Positions 58,973 to 64,000 of a DNA stretch of 64,000 nt are shown in pieces. The notes under the pieces were generated by a model. The model made no database searches, had not been told where the DNA came from, and worked only from the letters and a program-made list of their open reading frames with translations. The DNA comes from Desnuesiella massiliensis (GTDB lineage: Bacteria > Bacillota > Clostridia > Clostridiales > Clostridiaceae): assembly GCF_001403615.1 (NCBI RefSeq), contig NZ_LN879456.1, positions 496,001-560,000 on the forward strand, written 5' to 3'. A program made the translations under genes and the position numbers. Numbering within the stretch: the first letter of the stretch is position 1; each line of letters starts with the position of its first letter.

Positions 58973-59992
58973 ATGAAAGAAAAATTAGAATTAATTAAGG
59001 AAGCAGCTGTAAGTGAAATCAGCAAAATTTCATCTAGCAATGAAATTGAAAATATAAGAGTAAAATATCTAGGTAAAAAAGGAGAACTTACCTCTATACT
59101 TAGAGGAATGGGAGCTTTAACTCAAGAAGAGAGACCTGTTATAGGAAAGGTTGCTAACGAGGTAAGAGAAATCATTGAAGGAAAAATAGAGGAAGCTCTT
59201 ACTCATATTAAAAATCAGGAAAAACAAGCTAAGTTAGAAAAGGAAGTAATAGACATATCTTTACCAGGAAATAAAAGATTTTTAGGTAAGAGAAATCCTA
59301 TAGATTTAACCTTAGAGCATATGAAGGAAATATTCATATCTATGGGATTTTCCATAGAAGAAGGACCAGAGGTAGAGTTAGATTATTATAATTTTGAAGC
59401 TTTAAATATACCTAAAAATCATCCTGCAAGGAGTGAACAAGACACATTTTATATTAATGACAATATAGTATTAAGAACTCAAACTTCTCCTGTTCAAGTA
59501 AGGGTTATGGAGAATGAGAAGCCTCCTATCAAGATGATTTCTCCAGGTAGAGTTTATAGATCAGATGCAGCGGATGCAACTCATTCACCTATTTTTTATC
59601 AAATGGAAGGCTTAGTAGTGGATAAAGGCATAACCTTTGCAGACCTAAAGGGAACTTTAGAGATGTTTGCAAAAAAAATGTTTGGTGATAAGGTTAAAAC
59701 AAAATTTAGGCCACATCATTTCCCTTTTACAGAGCCTTCAGCAGAAATGGACGCTACTTGCTTTGTATGCCAAGGTGAAGGATGTAGGGTGTGTAAAGGT
59801 AGCGGTTGGATTGAACTATTGGGCTGCGGGATGGTACACCCTGAAGTGCTAAGAAACTGTGGTATAGATCCTGAGATATATAGCGGTTTTGCCTTCGGAT
59901 TTGGAGTTGACAGAATGGTAATGACTAAATATGGATTAGATGATATAAGATTATTATATGAAAGCGATATGAGATTTTTAAATCAGTTCTAA
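58973..59992 (+). CDS. pheS: Phenylalanyl-tRNA synthetase alpha subunit
   Basis: 339 residues, class II synthetase. An N-terminal coiled coil (about 1-85) is followed by motif 2-containing LRTQTSPVQVRVMENEKPPI, YYNFEALNIPKNHPARSEQD, FRPHHFPFTEPSAEMDATCF and motif 3 FAFGFGVDRMVMTKYG. It charges tRNA-Phe as part of an (alpha-beta)2 tetramer. The start is the ATG eight bases after AAGGAG; the preceding TTG at 58970 is in frame but less likely. Confidence 0.97.
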   Translation: MKEKLELIKEAAVSEISKISSSNEIENIRVKYLGKKGELTSILRGMGALTQEERPVIGKVANEVREIIEGKIEEALTHIKNQEKQAKLEKEVIDISLPGNKRFLGKRNPIDLTLEHMKEIFISMGFSIEEGPEVELDYYNFEALNIPKNHPARSEQDTFYINDNIVLRTQTSPVQVRVMENEKPPIKMISPGRVYRSDAADATHSPIFYQMEGLVVDKGITFADLKGTLEMFAKKMFGDKVKTKFRPHHFPFTEPSAEMDATCFVCQGEGCRVCKGSGWIELLGCGMVHPEVLRNCGIDPEIYSGFAFGFGVDRMVMTKYGLDDIRLLYESDMRFLNQF

Positions 59993-60005
59993 GGAGGCGG
60001 CAGGA

Positions 60006-62384
60006 ATGAAAGTACCTTATAAATGGCTAAAGGATTATGTTGAAATAAATATAAGTGCTAAAGAGCTTGGAGACAAATTAACTTTGTCAGGTTCTAAAGT
60101 TGAAGAGGTTATTACAAAAGGTGATGATATAATCAATGTAGTAACAGGAAAAATAGAAAAGATAGAGCCTCATCCAGATGCGGATAAATTAGTTGTTTGT
60201 CAATTAAATGTAGGAGAAGAGGAGCTAGTACAAATAGTTACTGGAGCTAACAATATGAAAGAGGGAGATATTGTCCCTGTAGCTTTACATGGAGCTAGTT
60301 TACCTAATGGAATGAAAATTAAAAAAGGTAAGCTAAGAGGAATAGTATCTAATGGTATGATGTGTTCAGAGGAAGAGTTAGGTATTGCTGAAAATATTGA
60401 AGTGCATGGGCTAATGATTCTGCCTAAAGAAACTCCTTTAGGCAAAGATATTAAGATGGTTTTAGGATTAGATAATGCTATTATAGACTTTGAGATTACA
60501 TCAAATAGGCCAGATTGCTTAAGTGTTGTTGGTATGGCTAGAGAAACTGCGGCTACTTTAGGTACAGTGTATAATATGCCAAGTACTAGTTTTGAAGTTA
60601 AAAGTAGCGAGAGTATAAATAATATATTAAAAGTAGATGTTAGAGATAATCTCTGTAAAAGATATATGGCTAGAGGGCTGAAAAATGTAAAGATTGAGCC
60701 TTCTCCAAGTTGGATGCAAGAAAGATTAATGGATGCAGGTGTTAGACCTATAAATAATATTGTTGATATAACCAATTTTGTAATGTTAGAGTTAGGCCAG
60801 CCAATGCATGCTTTTGATAAGAGAGAGATCAAAACTGGCTCTATTGTAGTAGAAAGAGCGAAAAATGATGAAAAGTTTACTACTTTAGATGAGGTTGAAA
60901 GAAATTTAGATAATGAAATACTATGTATAAAAGATGGTGAAGAAATTATCGCCTTGGCAGGAATTATGGGAGGGCTAGACTCTGAAATAAAGGAAGATAC
61001 CAAAGAAGTGATTTTTGAGTGTGCAAATTTTGAAGGCACTAATATAAGAATTAATTCTAAGAAGCTAGCATTAAGAACTGAGTCTTCCTCTAGATTTGAA
61101 AAAGATATTGATCCTAATTTGGTTCAAATGGCTATGGACAGAGCTTGTAATTTAGCAGTAGAGTTAGGCGCTGGAGAAGTAATGCAAGATACTATTGACA
61201 TTTGCTTGGAAAAAAGAGAAGAAAAAAAATTACAGGTTAACTCTAAGTGGATCAATGAATTCTTAGGAACAGAAATAGAAAAAGAAGCTATGAAGCAATA
61301 TTTAGATAGCTTAGATTTAACCACAGAAATTGAGGGAGAGGATTTGATTGTAACTTCTCTAACCTTTAGAAATGATATAGAAATTAGAGAAGATGTTGCT
61401 GAAGAAGTAGCTAGAATATATGGTTATGACAATATACCTACTACTATAATAAAAACCAATAGTTTAAAAGGTGGTAAAAATATTAAACAACAAATGGATG
61501 ACATGATAATAAACACATTATTATCTTCAGGCTTAAATCAAGCTATTAGCTATTCTTTTGTCAGTCCAAGAACCTTTGATAATATAAATCTACCACAGGA
61601 AAGTGAACTAAGAACTTGTTTAAAGATAAGAAATCCTTTAGGTGAGGATTTTAGTGTTATGAGAACAACAACCATTGCTTCAATGATGGAAGCATTAGGA
61701 AGAAATTACTCAAGAAGCAATGAAGAAGCAAGATTATTTGAACTTGGAAAAGTATATATCCCTAATACAGATCCAAATAAATTACCTAAGGAAGTTAATA
61801 TGGTTACACTGGGGATTTATGGTGGAGTAGATTATCTTGATTTAAAGGGTGTTGTAGAAAATATAATAGATGTATTAGGTATAAAATCCGTAAGCTTTAA
61901 AAGACAGTCAGAAAATGCTACTTTCCATCCAGGAAAAACTGCAGACCTTTATATTGGTAAAGAATATATAGGGATATTAGGAGAAATTCATCCAGATGTC
62001 TGCGATAATTACGGTGTAGACACATCCTGCTTTATGGCAGAACTTAACTTGGATAAATTATATGCGCTATCTAATCTAGAAAAAAATTATAGGCCGTTAC
62101 CTAAATTTCCATCAGTGACCAGAGACATTGCTATACTTATAGATGATAGTATACTTGTTCAAGATATTGAAGAGGTTATCGTAAGGCAAGGTGGTAGTAT
62201 ATTAGAGTCCGTAAAATTATTTGATATATACAAGGGAAAGCAAATTCCTGAAGGTAAGAAGAGTGTAGCTTATGCTATAGTTTATAGAGATAATAATAAG
62301 ACCTTGACAGATAATGAGGTAAATAAAGTGCATGAAAAAATATTACGTTCATTAGAATATAAATTAGGAGCACAATTAAGATAA
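60006..62384 (+). CDS. pheT: Phenylalanyl-tRNA synthetase beta subunit
   Basis: 792 residues, full length. Domains: N-terminal MKVPYKWLKDYVEINISAKE, EMAP/tRNA-binding OB fold (VVTGKIEKIEPHPDADKLVV, about 38-150), B3/4 editing domain (IDFEITSNRPDCLSVVGMAR), B5 and core, and the C-terminal ferredoxin-like anticodon-binding domain (FPSVTRDIAILIDDSILVQD). GGAGGCGGCAGG precedes the ATG, 13 bases after pheS. Confidence 0.98.
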   Translation: MKVPYKWLKDYVEINISAKELGDKLTLSGSKVEEVITKGDDIINVVTGKIEKIEPHPDADKLVVCQLNVGEEELVQIVTGANNMKEGDIVPVALHGASLPNGMKIKKGKLRGIVSNGMMCSEEELGIAENIEVHGLMILPKETPLGKDIKMVLGLDNAIIDFEITSNRPDCLSVVGMARETAATLGTVYNMPSTSFEVKSSESINNILKVDVRDNLCKRYMARGLKNVKIEPSPSWMQERLMDAGVRPINNIVDITNFVMLELGQPMHAFDKREIKTGSIVVERAKNDEKFTTLDEVERNLDNEILCIKDGEEIIALAGIMGGLDSEIKEDTKEVIFECANFEGTNIRINSKKLALRTESSSRFEKDIDPNLVQMAMDRACNLAVELGAGEVMQDTIDICLEKREEKKLQVNSKWINEFLGTEIEKEAMKQYLDSLDLTTEIEGEDLIVTSLTFRNDIEIREDVAEEVARIYGYDNIPTTIIKTNSLKGGKNIKQQMDDMIINTLLSSGLNQAISYSFVSPRTFDNINLPQESELRTCLKIRNPLGEDFSVMRTTTIASMMEALGRNYSRSNEEARLFELGKVYIPNTDPNKLPKEVNMVTLGIYGGVDYLDLKGVVENIIDVLGIKSVSFKRQSENATFHPGKTADLYIGKEYIGILGEIHPDVCDNYGVDTSCFMAELNLDKLYALSNLEKNYRPLPKFPSVTRDIAILIDDSILVQDIEEVIVRQGGSILESVKLFDIYKGKQIPEGKKSVAYAIVYRDNNKTLTDNEVNKVHEKILRSLEYKLGAQLR

Positions 62385-62396
62385 GGCATATTTTAG

Positions 62397-62437
62397 AATA
62401 ACTAGTCAATTTACTGATATATTTGGCTAGTTATTTT
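62397..62437 (+). terminator. Terminator of pheST
   Basis: aataactagtcaa (62397-62409) with ttggctagttatt (62423-62435), one G-U pair, then tttattt. Confidence 0.85.
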
Positions 62438-62529
62438 ATTTAAGATGCTTAATTTCATGTTTTATATGGGTAGAATTTATGATAGAATATAAATATGTAT
62501 TTTATGAATTTATCTAAGAGGGTGTTTAG

Positions 62530-63129
62530 ATGAACGTTATAACAGTAAGAATAAATGGCATAGAATATAATTTAAAGGGCCATGAGAGTGAAGAATATTT
62601 AAACAAGGTAGCTAACTATGTAGATAAAAAAATGAAAAACATATTAGATAATAACGCCAAGTTGAGTTCTTCTTCCGCTGCAGTACTATCTGCAGTAAAT
62701 GCAGTAGATGATCTTTTTAAGTTAAAAGAGGATTATAATGAGTTATTATATAGAGTAAAGCATTTTGAAGAGATAGAAACAAAGCTTAGAGATGAACTTG
62801 AATCTCTAAAGCATCAAACAAAAGAAATTCAAAGTACTAATGAAGATTTAAGAAATAAAATGCTCACTCTTGAAGATCCTAATATTGTAAAAAAACAACA
62901 AGAAGAAATAAGCAATTTACAGGTTCAATTAGATGCTATGCAGGAGTCTGCTCAAGAGTGTATAGTTCAAAATAAGGAGCTGCTTGCACAGAATAAGGAG
63001 ATAAAATTTCAACTGCAAACTTATAAGTATAAATTAATTGATTTGCAGAATAAGTTTTTAGATAATCAAATTGACTTAGTAAAAATCAAAAAACAAAAAA
63101 ATCCTTTATTAAAAGATAATGTGGAATAA
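62530..63129 (+). CDS. zapA: Cell division protein ZapA
   Basis: 199 residues. The N-terminal about 95 are a ZapA domain (NVITVRINGIEYNLKGHESE, YLNKVANYVDKKM, AAVLSAVNAVDDLFKLKEDY); the rest is a long predicted coiled coil rich in Gln, Glu and Leu, longer than in Bacillus ZapA. ZapA bundles FtsZ filaments at midcell. Its place after pheT is the usual Firmicute position. GAGGGTGTTTAG provides a modest ribosome site. Confidence 0.9.
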   Translation: MNVITVRINGIEYNLKGHESEEYLNKVANYVDKKMKNILDNNAKLSSSSAAVLSAVNAVDDLFKLKEDYNELLYRVKHFEEIETKLRDELESLKHQTKEIQSTNEDLRNKMLTLEDPNIVKKQQEEISNLQVQLDAMQESAQECIVQNKELLAQNKEIKFQLQTYKYKLIDLQNKFLDNQIDLVKIKKQKNPLLKDNVE

Positions 63130-63157
63130 GAAGTCTTTAAAGACTTCTTATTTTTAT
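63127..63157 (+). terminator. Terminator of zapA
   Basis: taagaagtctttaaagactt followed by ctta forms a palindromic stem of 12 bp spanning the stop codon, then TTTTT. Confidence 0.85.
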
Positions 63158-63227
63158 AGCTAAAAGGAAATATAAAAAATAAATCGGAATATATTTATAA
63201 TATAATTTTATGAATAAAGGTGATATT

Positions 63228-64000
63228 ATGATATATTTTGATAATGCGGCTACAACCTTTCCAAAGCCAGAAAAGGTCTATGAAAAAATTTTATATACTA
63301 TGAAAAATATTGGAGCTAATCCAGGGCGTGGTTCGCATAAAATGGCTATAAATCTAGCAGAAGAAATACTAAGCACGAGAATAAAAATAGCTAAAATGAT
63401 AAATTGTGATGATGAAATGAATATTGTATTTACCAGTGGAGCTACGGAAAGCTTAAATTTAGCTCTTAAAGGTTTGCTTAATGAAGGGGATCATGTAATT
63501 ACTACAGCATCAGAACATAATTCTGTACTTAGGCCTTTAAAAGCATTAAATTTAAAGGGAGTTAGCATAACTGTAGTACCTATAGATTTAAAAGGCAGGG
63601 TATCCTTAGTAGATATTGAGAAAGAAATAAAACGCAATACAAAGCTTGTGGTTATTAATCATGTTTCAAACGTTCTAGGAACTATACAAGATATTAATAG
63701 CATAGGTGAGTTATGTAGGCGAAAGGAAATTATATTTTTGGTAGATGTCTGTCAAAGTTTAGGACTGCTACCCATAGATATTAAAAAGGACAATATTGAT
63801 CTTTTGGCATTCTCCGGACATAAGCTTTTATATGGTCCTCAAGGCATAGGAGGAATATACATTAATCCTAATATATGTTTAAAACCTTTAAAAGAAGGGG
63901 GGACAGGGAGCTATTCAAATTCTATGGTTCAGCCGGAAGTTATTCCAGATAAATTTGAGAGTGGAACTTTGAATTGCCCCGGTATCCTTGGATTAGGGGC
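63228..64000 (+). CDS. Class-V aminotransferase / cysteine desulfurase-like protein, 3' truncated
   Basis: The first 257 residues of a fold-type I PLP enzyme that runs off the window. It begins MIYFDNAATTFPKPEKVYEK, then NPGRGSHKMA, IVFTSGATESLNLALKGLL, TTASEHNSVLRPLK, FLVDVCQSLGLLPID and the PLP lysine in LAFSGHKLLYGPQGIGGIYI, followed by GGTGSYS. This matches the EF2568-type class-V aminotransferase family, relatives of NifS/IscS often found after pheT-zapA in clostridia. The active-site Cys loop would lie beyond the end. AAAGGTGATATT precedes the ATG. Confidence 0.92.
   Translation, partial: MIYFDNAATTFPKPEKVYEKILYTMKNIGANPGRGSHKMAINLAEEILSTRIKIAKMINCDDEMNIVFTSGATESLNLALKGLLNEGDHVITTASEHNSVLRPLKALNLKGVSITVVPIDLKGRVSLVDIEKEIKRNTKLVVINHVSNVLGTIQDINSIGELCRRKEIIFLVDVCQSLGLLPIDIKKDNIDLLAFSGHKLLYGPQGIGGIYINPNICLKPLKEGGTGSYSNSMVQPEVIPDKFESGTLNCPGILGLG

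Noticed and set aside
60200..61039. A long open frame on the minus strand opposite pheT
   Set aside because: It lies wholly inside the well-conserved pheT gene, has no ribosome binding site and its translation is low-complexity hydrophobic; a mirror of the coding strand.

Overview
The window is very AT-rich, closely packed DNA that reads as the chromosome of an anaerobic, spore-forming low-GC Firmicute close to Clostridium. The evidence is sporulation genes (an alpha/beta-type small acid-soluble spore protein, ytxC, a pdaB-type deacetylase), anaerobe oxygen-defence proteins (reverse rubrerythrin and a second ferritin-like protein), a giant 2-hydroxyacyl-CoA dehydratase activase, Gram-positive T-box and purine riboswitch regulation, strong AGGAGG ribosome binding sites and tRNA genes with encoded CCA ends. 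Both ends of the window cut through a gene.

Layout. 1-5.0 kb: miscellaneous genes (alkyltransferase-like fragment, CPBP protease, two GNAT acetyltransferases, a YjeM-type amino acid permease, an SDR, a 72-aa orphan). 5.1-10.8 kb: a purine-salvage block in which a guanine riboswitch precedes xpt, followed by a BMP-type nucleoside-binding lipoprotein, an ABC ATPase and two permeases. 10.9-13.4 kb: a cyclase-family gene and mscL, convergent, separated by an intact IS4-family element that landed in the loop of their shared terminator. 13.8-25.5 kb: EamA transporter and FabG-like SDR, ferritin-like protein against reverse rubrerythrin, polyphosphate:AMP phosphotransferase against a two-component system, a MocR regulator, M16 protease-recX-transglutaminase, and a TPR protein. 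26-34.6 kb: the 1429-aa activase, then T-box-valS-folC. 34.7-40.9 kb: small TSCPD protein, beta-propeller, DUF4364, pdaB, an ssb-like gene, dapH, cobO and a coupled aminotransferase. 41-49.8 kb: an oppBCDFA operon against asd-dapA-dapB. 50-54.4 kb: SASP, methyltransferase, hslO, five tRNA genes, a GME-fold protein and ytxC. 54.4-64 kb: L20-leader-infC-rpmI-rplT, ktrB-ktrA, an rRNA/tRNA methyltransferase, T-box-pheS-pheT, zapA and a truncated class-V aminotransferase.

How the parts connect. Guanine sensing at the riboswitch probably controls xanthine salvage and uptake through the adjacent nucleoside ABC system. The two T-boxes (valS, specifier GTA; pheST, specifier TTC) match two tRNAs encoded in the same window (Val-TAC, Phe-GAA). 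infC begins with ATT and lies behind an L20-type leader, so two autoregulatory devices are stacked. asd-dapA-dapB and the separate dapH supply four steps towards diaminopimelate and lysine.

I found no CRISPR array, prophage, toxin-antitoxin pair or defence island, and no clearly undescribed multi-gene system. The most interesting signals are structural: the IS insertion into a terminator loop with an 11-bp duplication, the IS's own SD-sequestering hairpin and counter-oriented terminator, a perfect 42-bp palindrome before the opp operon, and two very strong Shine-Dalgarno sequences that are not next to a start codon.
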